Part shown: piece by piece, positions 17,720 to 25,627 of the stretch
How the letters are laid out: every line of letters begins with the position of its first letter
How positions within the stretch are numbered: position 1 is the first letter of the stretch
Origin: Clostridiales bacterium
GTDB taxonomy: Bacteria > Bacillota > Clostridia > Lachnospirales > Lachnospiraceae
Reading direction: 5' to 3'
Assembly (NCBI GenBank): GCA_012839235.1
Contig: DUNS01000183.1
Coordinates: forward strand, 1 to 38,422
DNA: 38,422 nucleotides
Translations under genes and position numbers: made by a program
The notes under the pieces: generated by a model
What the model was told of the DNA's origin: nothing
What the model saw: only the letters and a program-made list of their open reading frames with translations
Database searches by the model: none

Positions 17720-18994
17720 ATGAAGATTTTAGTAATTGGATCCGGTGGAAGAGAACATGCTATAGTAAAAAAAGTCTTAGAAAGTCCAAAAGTAACAGAA
17801 GTATTCTGCGCGCCTGGTAATGCTGGAACAGCTATAGACGCTAAGAATGTTAATATAGGTGTTAAGGAATTTGATAAGCTAATAGAGTTTGCCCAGAAGG
17901 AAGCCATAGACCTTACAATTGTAGGGATGGAGAACCCTTTAGTAGAAGGTATTGTTGATGCCTTTGAAGAAAAGAAGCTTCCTGTATTTGGTCCAAGAAA
18001 AAAGGCGGCTATAATTGAAGGCTCTAAAGCATTTTCCAAGGATTTGATGAAAAAATATAATATACCTTCCGCAGGCTATGAGACCTTTAATGATTCCAAA
18101 AGTGCTATAGAGTATCTTAAATGCAGTAAATACCCTATTGTTCTTAAGGCTGACGGTTTAGCTGCAGGCAAGGGAGTCCTTATATGTAATGATTTTGAAG
18201 AAGCCCAAAAGGGTGTAAAGCTGATTATAGAGGATAAGCAGTTTGGTTCTGCTGGTGATCGTCTGGTTGTGGAGGAGTTTATGACCGGCCGGGAAGTGTC
18301 TGTACTAGCTTTCTGTGACGGTAGTAGGATATTGCCAATGACCAGTGCCCAAGATCATAAGAGGGCTAAGGATGGGGATCAAGGGCTTAATACAGGAGGT
18401 ATGGGAACATTTTCCCCAAGTCCCTTCTACACCAAGGAAATCGATGAATATTGCAAGAAATATATATATCAAAGAACCATGGACGGAATGAAAGCAGAGG
18501 GTAGGGATTTTGTCGGTATCCTATTTGTTGGCTTGATGCTTACGGCTGAGGGTCCTAAGGTTCTAGAGTATAACGCCAGATTTGGTGATCCTGAAGCTCA
18601 AGTTGTTTTACCACGAATGAAGAACGACCTAGTGGAGGTTTGTGAAGCTTGTATAGATGGAAGGTTAGATGAAATAAACCTAGAATTTGAAGATAATGCT
18701 TCCGTGTGTGTAGTACTTGCATCAGATGGTTATCCTGAGCAATTTAAGACTGGTTATCCAATCCATGGACTACATAGATTTGATAATGAAAAAGACTATA
18801 TGGTCTTTCATGGAGCAACCAAGCTTGAGGGAGATAGGATCGTTACGGCAGGTGGCCGTGTCCTTGGTGTAACTGCTAAGGGAAAAGATCTTAAGGAGGC
18901 TCGTAGGAATGCCTATGAGGCAACTAGATGGATAGAGTTTGATAATAAATATATGCGCAATGATATAGGTAAAGCAATTGATGAGACAGACTGA
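17720..18994 (+). CDS. purD: Phosphoribosylamine-glycine ligase (GAR synthetase)
   Basis: Joins glycine to phosphoribosylamine with ATP, the second step of purine synthesis. The 424 residues begin MKILVIGSGGREHAI, the family N-terminus. They also contain LKADGLAAGKGVLIC in the ATP-grasp domain (about 140-155), DHKRAKDGDQGLNTGGMG (about 213-230), and EYNARFGDPEAQVVLPRM (about 275-292, metal binding). The start has GAAAGGTATGGT just upstream. The stop codon lies in the loop of a Rho-independent terminator, so the gene ends the pur cluster. Confidence 0.97.
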   Translation: MKILVIGSGGREHAIVKKVLESPKVTEVFCAPGNAGTAIDAKNVNIGVKEFDKLIEFAQKEAIDLTIVGMENPLVEGIVDAFEEKKLPVFGPRKKAAIIEGSKAFSKDLMKKYNIPSAGYETFNDSKSAIEYLKCSKYPIVLKADGLAAGKGVLICNDFEEAQKGVKLIIEDKQFGSAGDRLVVEEFMTGREVSVLAFCDGSRILPMTSAQDHKRAKDGDQGLNTGGMGTFSPSPFYTKEIDEYCKKYIYQRTMDGMKAEGRDFVGILFVGLMLTAEGPKVLEYNARFGDPEAQVVLPRMKNDLVEVCEACIDGRLDEINLEFEDNASVCVVLASDGYPEQFKTGYPIHGLHRFDNEKDYMVFHGATKLEGDRIVTAGGRVLGVTAKGKDLKEARRNAYEATRWIEFDNKYMRNDIGKAIDETD

Positions 18995-19010
18995 GAGGTC
19001 TGTCTTTTTT
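18984..19010 (+). terminator. Rho-independent terminator overlapping the end of purD
   Basis: AGACAGAC (18984-18991) pairs with GTCTGTCT (18998-19005), followed by a run of six T. The purD stop codon TGA (18992-18994) is in the loop. Confidence 0.9.
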
Positions 19011-19229
19011 GATACAATTTGGCTAGAAAGGTATTGACAAGACCCGAGGAAAATGTTCCATGGGAATGAAATTCCCATTTTGTGGTGACGCTCTCGCTTA
19101 GTTCCATTACGTAGTGGTACATAAGGTTCTATAATACAGAACCTAAGTACCAACGAATGGAAATACTTACTATGGGAATCATTTTCCTTGGATCTTATTT
19201 TTTATACTTTGATTAGGCCAAATTGTATC
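19011..19229 (-). repeat. Structured palindromic element, copy 2 (E2)
   Basis: The outer arms GATACAATTTGGC (19011-19023) and GCCAAATTGTATC (19217-19229) are perfect complements. Further inside, AAGACCCGAGGAAAATG pairs with the complement of AAGATCCAAGGAAAATG. Read on the minus strand, the core has TTCCATT pairing with AATGGAA, the linker CGTT, GGTAC pairing with GTACC, GGTTCT pairing with AGAACC, and then AAGCGAGAGCGTC. The single-stranded linkers match E1 and E3 while the stems differ. It lies between the purD terminator and the GH3 glucosidase leader, antisense to both genes. Confidence 0.85.
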
Positions 19230-19387
19230 ATTGTTTTCGGTTTTTTATGAAAGATATCTATTATTTTGAAAGTTGATATGGTAAAATGTAGACAATAGCT
19301 AGATTATTTACTAATGAGATGTGGCTTGAGGTGTATTGTGGGAAATGTTTTAAAGATGAGAGGAGTGTATGAAGGATAACCCTCTCA

Positions 19388-19483
19388 AAAGTGATTCTTT
19401 GGAATTCACTTTGCAAGTATTGCGCACTATGAAAATTAGAGATTTTCATGAAGAAGGTTTGCAGACTGATGTGAACCTTCTTC
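19388..19483 (+). promoter_or_regulatory. Hairpin-rich leader before the GH3 glucosidase
   Basis: Four small hairpins lie in a row. AAAGTGATTC pairs with GAATTCACTTT (19388-19412, one bulge). GCAA pairs with TTGC (19113-style short stem at 19413-19423). GAAAAT pairs with ATTTTC (19431-19447). GAAGAAGGTT pairs perfectly with AACCTTCTTC (19450-19483). The last ends about 8 nt before the ribosome binding site GAAAGG at 19491. This packing suits an RNA leader or operator region controlling the glucosidase. Confidence 0.55.
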
Positions 19484-19509
19484 ACATGGAGAAAGGAATG
19501 GTTGTTATT

Positions 19510-21870
19510 ATGAGAGAACGAGCAAGAGAACTAGTTATGCAAATGACCCTAGAAGAGAAGGCGTCCCTTTGTTCAGGTGAGAATTTTTGGGAGATGAAAG
19601 GCTTAGAACGCTTAGGCTTAGAAAAGATTATGGTGACGGACGGCCCTCACGGACTTCGTAAGCAATCTGGAGATCCAGATCACCTAGGAATACATGGAAG
19701 TGTTCCAGCCACTTGTTTTCCACCAGCATGCTTAAGTGCTAATAGCTGGAATAAGAAAGCTTTATATGCTATTGGTAAGGCCATGGGTGAGGAGTGTGTA
19801 CAGGAAGGGGTTTCTGTAATTCTTGGCCCTGGTATTAACATAAAGCGTTCTCCCTTATGTGGACGTAATTTTGAGTATTTTAGTGAAGACCCCCTTCTAG
19901 CAGGAGAGTGCGGAACAGCATTGGTACAGGGAGTTCAGAGTCAGGGGGTAGGAACTTCAGTTAAGCATTATGCTGCTAATAGCCAAGAAAAGACTAGATT
20001 AACAAGTAACTCAATTATTGATGAAAGAGCTTTAAGAGAGATATATCTAACAGCCTTTGAGATGATTGTAAAAGAAGCTAAGCCTTGGACTTTAATGTGT
20101 AGCTATAATAAGATCAATGGTGAATACGGTTGTCAAAATACATATACTCTTGACAAATGCCTACGTAAGGAATGGGGATTTGAGGGCATAGTAGTGACCG
20201 ATTGGGGTGCTATGGACAGAAGAGTTGATTCTCTAAAGGCTGGATTAGAACTGGAGATGCCAGGACCAGCAGATTATAACGATAATGAGATTGTTGAAGC
20301 AGTAAAAGCGGGAGAACTATCAGAAGAAGTCCTTAATGATAGTGTTACAAAACTTGTTGAGATGATCTTAAAAGCCCAGAATACACCTAAGGGTAAAAAA
20401 TATGATGTAGAAAGCCATCATAAGTTAGCTCGTAAGGTTGCTGGGGATTCCATGGTACTTTTGAAAAATGAAGATAATATTCTTCCTCTTAAAAAGGATA
20501 AAAGCTATGCTGTTCTTGGTGCATTTGCCAAGACTCCACGATATCAAGGAGCAGGAAGTAGTAAGATCAATCCTCATAGAATAGACAATTCTTTAGAGGC
20601 CTTTGATGAAGCTCAGATTACCTATGAATATGCGCAGGGATACGCTCTAGGTAAGGCTGGAGTGGATGCAGACTTAATTAAAGAAGCTTGTGCTTGTGCT
20701 AAGGGTAAGGATGGAGTTATTGTATATGCTGGATTACCTGATGAATATGAAAGCGAAGGATTTGATAGAAGCAATATGAATATGCCAGAAAGTCATGTGG
20801 CTCTTATTGAGGCTGTAGCTGAGGTGAATCCTAATCTTATTGTTGTCCTTATGTGTGGTTCTCCAGTGCTTATGCCATGGAATGAGAAAGCCAAGGGAAT
20901 TCTACTTGCTTATCTAGGAGGAGAGGCAGCAGGATCAGCCTGTGTTGATGTTCTTACAGGGGCAGTTAATCCTAGTGGTAAACTGGCTGAGACTTATCCT
21001 TTAAGTCTAGAAGATACCCCTGCATATCTTCATTTTGCACATGATGAAGATAATATAGAATATAGAGAAAGTATATTAGTTGGATATCGTTATTATGATT
21101 GGGCTGATAAAGGGGTATTATATCCATTCGGTCATGGTATGTCATATACTAGCTTCTCCTATGATAGCATGGACCTAATCTGGGATGATGCTAAGAAGAG
21201 TGGTCTTGTTCGTGTTAAAGTAACTAATACTGGCGCTATAAAGGGCAAGGAAATAATTCAATTGTATATTGGCATGAAGGATAGTAATATTATGCGAGCA
21301 CCAAAAGAGCTAAAGGGATTTGTTAAGGTGGAAATAGAGCCATCACAGAGTCAGATAGTGGAGATTCCTTTAAACGAAAGAAGTTTCTCATATTATGATG
21401 TATCCCAATCCAACTGGAATATAGAGGAAGGAACATACCAACTATATGTTGCTGCCTCAAGCCGTGATATACGTCTTACAAAAGAAATAAAGGTTTCAGG
21501 TAAAGCTGTGAATAAGACCTGGGGGTATACTCCTAAGGATGTTATCCATAATAATATTCTTGATGTAAGTCGTGAACAATTCGAGAAGCTATACGGTGGA
21601 CCCCTACCAATAGAAGAAGAAAGTACTGAAATTAATATGAATAGTAAATTTGGTGATGTTATTAAGCTTGAAGCTGGGAAAGCAGTTTTTAGACCAGTGC
21701 TGGAGCAGGCAGAGAATATGTTGGCTAATGATGATGATATATCCAGAATGGTGCTTGCTATGATGAATGATCTACCACTTAGAAGCTTAACAATGTTTGC
21801 AGGAGGAACACTAAACAAAGGACAAATACAGGCAATAATTGACCAAATTAATGCAGGTATGGAAGATTAA
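19510..21870 (+). CDS. Glycoside hydrolase family 3 beta-glucosidase
   Basis: Hydrolyses terminal beta-linked sugars from oligosaccharides. No signal peptide is present, so it should act on imported sugars in the cytoplasm. I start it at ATG 19510 (786 residues) rather than 19369. The sequence from there (MRERARELVMQMTLEEKASL) is the normal GH3 N-terminus, and GAAAGGAATGGT with a 7-nt gap precedes it. Markers are MVTDGPHGLRKQ, KHYAANSQE and VVTDWGAMD with the nucleophile D231, then the C-terminal alpha/beta domain (GVIVYAGLPDEYESEGFDR) and a fibronectin III-like domain near KVTNTGAIKGKEIIQLY. A C-terminal extension of about 130 residues ends in helices. No sugar transporter is adjacent. Confidence 0.93.
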   Translation: MRERARELVMQMTLEEKASLCSGENFWEMKGLERLGLEKIMVTDGPHGLRKQSGDPDHLGIHGSVPATCFPPACLSANSWNKKALYAIGKAMGEECVQEGVSVILGPGINIKRSPLCGRNFEYFSEDPLLAGECGTALVQGVQSQGVGTSVKHYAANSQEKTRLTSNSIIDERALREIYLTAFEMIVKEAKPWTLMCSYNKINGEYGCQNTYTLDKCLRKEWGFEGIVVTDWGAMDRRVDSLKAGLELEMPGPADYNDNEIVEAVKAGELSEEVLNDSVTKLVEMILKAQNTPKGKKYDVESHHKLARKVAGDSMVLLKNEDNILPLKKDKSYAVLGAFAKTPRYQGAGSSKINPHRIDNSLEAFDEAQITYEYAQGYALGKAGVDADLIKEACACAKGKDGVIVYAGLPDEYESEGFDRSNMNMPESHVALIEAVAEVNPNLIVVLMCGSPVLMPWNEKAKGILLAYLGGEAAGSACVDVLTGAVNPSGKLAETYPLSLEDTPAYLHFAHDEDNIEYRESILVGYRYYDWADKGVLYPFGHGMSYTSFSYDSMDLIWDDAKKSGLVRVKVTNTGAIKGKEIIQLYIGMKDSNIMRAPKELKGFVKVEIEPSQSQIVEIPLNERSFSYYDVSQSNWNIEEGTYQLYVAASSRDIRLTKEIKVSGKAVNKTWGYTPKDVIHNNILDVSREQFEKLYGGPLPIEEESTEINMNSKFGDVIKLEAGKAVFRPVLEQAENMLANDDDISRMVLAMMNDLPLRSLTMFAGGTLNKGQIQAIIDQINAGMED

Positions 21871-21874
21871 ATGA

Positions 21875-21903
21875 TTGATATTTTAGGAAGAAAATGGTAT
21901 ACT
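21875..21903 (+). promoter_or_regulatory. Strong promoter just after the GH3 gene
   Basis: TTGATA (21875-21880), a 17-nt spacer and TATACT (21898-21903) with TGG before it (extended -10). It begins 4 bp after the glucosidase stop codon and points into a region with no annotated gene. Confidence 0.7.
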
Positions 21904-21968
21904 AATTTCAATCTTTATCTGCGAAAATGAATTCATAGCTAGCAGATAACGAAAGGAGTTGTTGTTTT

Positions 21969-22001
21969 ATGACTATTATTATTGAGGTGGCTTTTGTCTA
22001 A
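21969..22001 (+). CDS. Possible micro-ORF or remnant start (10 residues)
   Basis: ATG follows GAAAGGAG with a spacing of about 10 nt and encodes MTIIIEVAFV before TAA. It lies behind the strong promoter at 21875-21903. After the stop, another frame reads about 29 residues (GGFCLKHFDAYTHSLVRRID...) ending at TAG near 22075. It may be a leader peptide, a frameshifted gene remnant or chance. No family is recognised. Confidence 0.3.
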   Translation: MTIIIEVAFV

Positions 22002-22098
22002 AACATTTTGATGCTTATACCCACAGCCTTGTTCGTAGAATTGATGAAAACACGTTGATTACAGAGCCAATATAGCATATGTATTCATAGGGCAATGA

Positions 22099-22305
22099 CA
22101 TATTTATCACATGAAAGACTATATAGACCAGGGTGTTATTATTAATCCATAAGGAGACCGTTGTCGCCATCGGTATTTAGGTTGTGGCAGATATTCCTAT
22201 CTGTCACAACCTTATGTACCGCTATGTGCGACATCCGAGCGAGAGAGTGTCTCTGTTGGATAATAATAACACCCTGGTCTTCTATACCTAAAGGTGATAA
22301 ATATG
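22099..22305 (+). repeat. Structured palindromic element, copy 3 (E3)
   Basis: CATATTTATCAC (22099-22110) pairs perfectly with GTGATAAATATG (22294-22305). AGACCAGGGTGTTATTATTA (22125-22144) pairs perfectly with 22261-22280. ATCCA and GAGAC continue the stem to GTCTC and TGGAT. The core has TGTCGC pairing with GCGACA, the linker CATC, GGTAT pairing with GTACC, GGTTGTG pairing with CACAACC plus an extra CAGATA/TATCTG extension, and GAGCGAGAGAGTGTC. The linkers match E1 and E2. A T-run (22311-22316) follows a few nt after the arm. Confidence 0.85.
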
Positions 22306-22485
22306 GGAGTTTTTTAAGTTACAAAATATACCCTGGGTATACATGTTTAGGTAAAAAATACAGCAAATGCCTCATAAGTGCCATAGTTCCCCTTTATTAT
22401 AAAGCATGTATTTAGAGAGCTGTCTATTAGTGTTTTATTTTATATAATTGTCAATGTTTACGCTGCCATTGAAAGGGGAATTTAC

Positions 22486-25233
22486 TTGAATAAGACTAAT
22501 TTTAATAAACTAATAATTATTTTGCTTATATTATGTATAATAATACCTCTAGGTCTTCCTATGAGGTCAATTAAAGTATCAGCTTCGCAGACTGGTACAG
22601 TGACTGCCAATTCATTAAACGTACGAACAAAGCCTTCAATATCCTCAAGTAAACTTAATCTCAATGGTACTGATGTTTATCTAGTTAAGGGAGAGACTGT
22701 AACTATTCTTGATGTTGATGAGGATTGGTATTATGTATCACTAACCTTTAATGGTAAGAAACTTAAGGGTTATATTAATAGTGATTTTGTAAAGACCAAT
22801 GCTGTGGCAAAGCCAACTGCCACACCTACCCCAAAACCAACAGCAACACCTAAGCCGACAGCAACACCTACATCTAAACCTGGTTCTAGTCAGGGGAATG
22901 GAAGTGATGTAAAGGCCATAGTCAATATTAAAGGGGAGGTTAAGGCTAGATCCTTAAATATTCGAAGTGGTCCAGGTACCTCTTATAGTAGGGTTGGTAG
23001 TCTTTCAATGGGTGATAAGGTTACAGTTATTAACGAAGCCCTAGAGAATAAGACCCGATGGTATGTAATTAAGTTCGAAGTAGGAAATGAGACCCTAATT
23101 GGATATGTTTCAAGCCTATACATTTCCCTAGACTATACCAAATCAATAAAAGCAGAGGTTGGGGTTAGTAAATTAAAAATTTCTTCCCAAGCCAATAGTA
23201 AGTCAGCTTTTGTTAAGAATGGGGCAGGTAATATCATTACCTTAAAAGAAGGAAAGAATGTATCTATTATTGATGAAATCATTGTTGGAAGCAATAAATG
23301 GTATGAATTAACATTTACACATAAGGAGGAAAAGCTTAGAGGATTTGCATTAGCTGGAGATATAGTATTTAGAACAACTGTAAAAGAACCAACGAAAGCT
23401 CCAACAGCAACACCTACTCCAAAGCCTACTAAGGCTCCAACTCCGACACCTGAACCGACTAAGAAACCATTGCCGACACCGGTGCCAACAGTTGTTCCCT
23501 TGCCAACTCTAACACCAACACCGAGTCCGATACCTACTATGCCACCTACCCCAACAGCTGAGGAGGATATTATTACTATATCTGATATTAAAATACATCG
23601 TAATATTGATGAGCCGAAAAGCGCCTACGTTGTTAATACAATTTATTTGAATGTTGTTGACAATATTATGCTAGGTAAAGATTTGCTTATGGACAATAAC
23701 GATGCAGTAGTTCTAACTAATGGGGAAAGGCTATCAGTTATTGATGATGTTTCGGTGGATGGAGTGGTTTACTACAAGATATCTTTTCTTTACAATGGTA
23801 AACCTTATAATGGTTATGTCCAAGCTGAGTATATATATATTGGAGATGTAAAACCTACATCTGACGGATCAGATTTGATACCTGGTGGTAATGTAACAAC
23901 ACCAGCACCTAGACCGACTACAAGTCCAATTTTTGGTGATCTTGATAATGTGGATTTTGAAGTCCAGATGGCTTTAGAGAATTTCCCAGAAAGCTATAAA
24001 AGTTCTTTAAGACAGCTTCATGCTAGTCATCCAAACTGGGTATTTAAAGCATATCATGTAGGTCTTGACTGGGATACTGTAATACGTGAGGAGAGTATTC
24101 CTGGTAAGAACACTATACCTAATACTAAAAGTGTAGAGTGGAAATCACTTGAGAGTGGCGCTTATGATTGGAAGAGTGATAAATTTATTGTATATGATGG
24201 TTCAACATGGGTAACTGCTTCAAAAGAAGCGATTGAATACTACATGGATCCAAGAAACTTCTTAGCAGAGGATACTATTTTTCAGTTTGAGCTACTAAGA
24301 TTCCAAGAAAAGTATCAGAATATAAAGGGAATTGAAAATGTATTAAAGGGAACGGCTATGTCCAATGCTTCTTATTCCTTTATTGATGATGACGGGAATG
24401 AAAAGACCTATACATATGGTGAGACCTTCTTAGATGCCGCAAGATACTCTGGGGTAAGTCCATATCATCTGGCATCTAGAGTTAAGCAAGAGGTGGTAAC
24501 AGGACCAAACACCTTAAGCAACAGTGTTTCAGGAACATATAAGGGGTTCGAAGGACTTTATAATTTTTACAATATTGGAGCTAATGATAGTGCAGGAGGC
24601 GGTGCTATTAAAAACGGTCTTAATTATGCAAAAAAAGGATCAAGTAATGCCGCCAATAATGCTCTTTACATGATACCTTGGACTAATCCATATAAGTCAA
24701 TAGTTGGTGGTTCGTGGTTCTTGGGAGATGGCTATATAAATCGAGGGCAGGATACAATATATCTACAGAAATTTAATGTTACACCTAGATCTACATATTT
24801 CCATCAATATATGACCAATGTGGAAGCCCCTTGGGCAGAAGGTAGAAAAGTATATTCTGCTTATCAAAATATGATTGATGTGCCAATAGTATTTTCCATA
24901 CCAGTTTATGAGAATATGCCTAATGAAAATGCACCTAAGCCTACAACTAAATTTAATCCTAATAATAGGCTTAAGAGTCTTAAGGTGTTAGACATGAATG
25001 GTGAAGGGCTAACGATTACTCCAACATTTAAGCAGACAGAATACAATTATTACTTAATTGTTCCTGCGGAGATGGAATATGTTGAAATAAAAGCAACAAC
25101 TGTAAGTAAGAAAGCAACTCTTGCTGGTGGTGGCTATATACCATTGCTTCAAGGTGATAATGTAATAAGCATACCTGTAATTGCTGAAAATGGAGATGTT
25201 GCAGAATACATTATTAATATTGTTAAAGAGTAG
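22486..25233 (+). CDS. Secreted SH3-domain cell-wall protein with glucosaminidase-like domain
   Basis: Probably a peptidoglycan hydrolase acting outside the cell. The start is TTG with AAAGGGG 7 nt upstream. Residues 1-33 form a signal peptide. Bacterial SH3 domains lie at about 35-105 (TANSLNVRTKPS) and 150-215 (ARSLNIRSGPGTSYSRVGSL), with two more divergent ones at about 222-295 and 370-460. They are joined by Pro/Thr-rich linkers (repeats of PTATPTPKP type). Residues about 500-800 look like a LytD/GH73 glucosaminidase-type domain: FLAEDTIFQFE, GVSPYHLASRVKQE, GLYNFYNIGA, then WFLGDGYINRGQDTIYLQKFN. The last 90 residues form a cadherin-like beta-sandwich domain (LKSLKVLDMNGEGLT ... EYIINIVKE), also found in the next gene. 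The product is 915 residues. Confidence 0.88.
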   Translation: MNKTNFNKLIIILLILCIIIPLGLPMRSIKVSASQTGTVTANSLNVRTKPSISSSKLNLNGTDVYLVKGETVTILDVDEDWYYVSLTFNGKKLKGYINSDFVKTNAVAKPTATPTPKPTATPKPTATPTSKPGSSQGNGSDVKAIVNIKGEVKARSLNIRSGPGTSYSRVGSLSMGDKVTVINEALENKTRWYVIKFEVGNETLIGYVSSLYISLDYTKSIKAEVGVSKLKISSQANSKSAFVKNGAGNIITLKEGKNVSIIDEIIVGSNKWYELTFTHKEEKLRGFALAGDIVFRTTVKEPTKAPTATPTPKPTKAPTPTPEPTKKPLPTPVPTVVPLPTLTPTPSPIPTMPPTPTAEEDIITISDIKIHRNIDEPKSAYVVNTIYLNVVDNIMLGKDLLMDNNDAVVLTNGERLSVIDDVSVDGVVYYKISFLYNGKPYNGYVQAEYIYIGDVKPTSDGSDLIPGGNVTTPAPRPTTSPIFGDLDNVDFEVQMALENFPESYKSSLRQLHASHPNWVFKAYHVGLDWDTVIREESIPGKNTIPNTKSVEWKSLESGAYDWKSDKFIVYDGSTWVTASKEAIEYYMDPRNFLAEDTIFQFELLRFQEKYQNIKGIENVLKGTAMSNASYSFIDDDGNEKTYTYGETFLDAARYSGVSPYHLASRVKQEVVTGPNTLSNSVSGTYKGFEGLYNFYNIGANDSAGGGAIKNGLNYAKKGSSNAANNALYMIPWTNPYKSIVGGSWFLGDGYINRGQDTIYLQKFNVTPRSTYFHQYMTNVEAPWAEGRKVYSAYQNMIDVPIVFSIPVYENMPNENAPKPTTKFNPNNRLKSLKVLDMNGEGLTITPTFKQTEYNYYLIVPAEMEYVEIKATTVSKKATLAGGGYIPLLQGDNVISIPVIAENGDVAEYIINIVKE

Positions 25234-25267
25234 TAAGCTTCGTAAGTATATACTTTCGTAGGCTTGT

Positions 25268-25309
25268 AATCCGGCCGAGGGGTAAAGACCTACGGCCGGA
25301 TTTGTTTTA
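25268..25309 (+). terminator. Rho-independent terminator after the SH3 protein gene
   Basis: AATCCGGCCG (25268-25277) pairs with CGGCCGGATT (25293-25302), with an inner AGG/CCT, and is followed by TTGTTTT. It is GC-rich against an AT-rich background. Confidence 0.9.
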
Positions 25310-25462
25310 TACAATTGTATGATATAAATATGTAATTACTAATATGTATTTACTAGATAAGAATATACTCAGTAGAGTGGCAAATATCAAATAATCTGTC
25401 TAGGGAAAACTTTTGAACATATCGCCACATTTTTCATATAAAATATGGTGAGAGGATTTTCT

Positions 25463-25627
25463 TCATGATATACTATATTCACGAATAAGCAGATTAGTCC
25501 GTGATATACAGCGTATTTTATGTGACATGAATTTTTGTCACAATAAGATGTGATGGATAGCAAGGATAAGTACAAGGCGAACGAGATATCGCTAGATATC
25601 GAGTTTTTAATCTGCAATATATCATGA
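25463..25627. repeat. Palindromic structure upstream of the cohesin-like gene
   Basis: TCATGATATA (25463-25472) pairs with TATATCATGA (25618-25627), and GCAGATTA (25489-25496) pairs with TAATCTGC (25608-25615). The left side has a 16-nt insertion. Inside are a GTGAC/GTCAC hairpin and a GATATC-GCTA-GATATC hairpin. It does not share the E1-E3 core. Confidence 0.55.

Larger units (their letters stand above)
18995..19509 (+). other. 515-bp region without a supported gene, purD to GH3 glucosidase
   Basis: It holds the purD terminator, element E2 (19011-19229), a possible extended -10 promoter TGGTAAAAT (19279-19287) and a hairpin-rich leader (19388-19483). The ORF track extends the glucosidase through 19369-19509, but I treat that as noncoding. 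Confidence 0.6.
21871..22485 (+). other. 615-bp region between GH3 and the SH3 protein
   Basis: It contains, in order, the promoter at 21875-21903, a perfect 8-bp hairpin (TTATCTGC with GCAGATAA, roughly 21917-21950), a 10-codon micro-ORF with a full ribosome binding site (21969-22001), an out-of-frame 23-residue reading frame (HFDAYTHSLVRRIDENTLIT...) and element E3 (22099-22305). No full-length gene is present. Confidence 0.6.

Noticed and set aside
18770-19153. 127-residue minus-strand ORF over purD end and E2
   Set aside because: It is antisense to purD and crosses a terminator and a palindrome; a shadow ORF.
19369-19509. N-terminal 47 codons of the GH3 ORF in the track
   Set aside because: The region is made of consecutive hairpins, has no GH3 similarity, and a better start with a ribosome binding site exists at 19510.
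21393-21818. 141-residue minus-strand ORF inside the GH3 gene
   Set aside because: It is the antisense shadow of the GH3 C-terminal region, with no ribosome binding site.
22161-22415. 84-residue ORF across element E3
   Set aside because: It runs through the palindromic element, has no ribosome binding site and shows no protein-like composition.
25387-25617. 76-residue minus-strand ORF in the intergenic region before the cohesin gene
   Set aside because: There is no ribosome binding site, and it overlaps repeats and hairpins that better explain the sequence.
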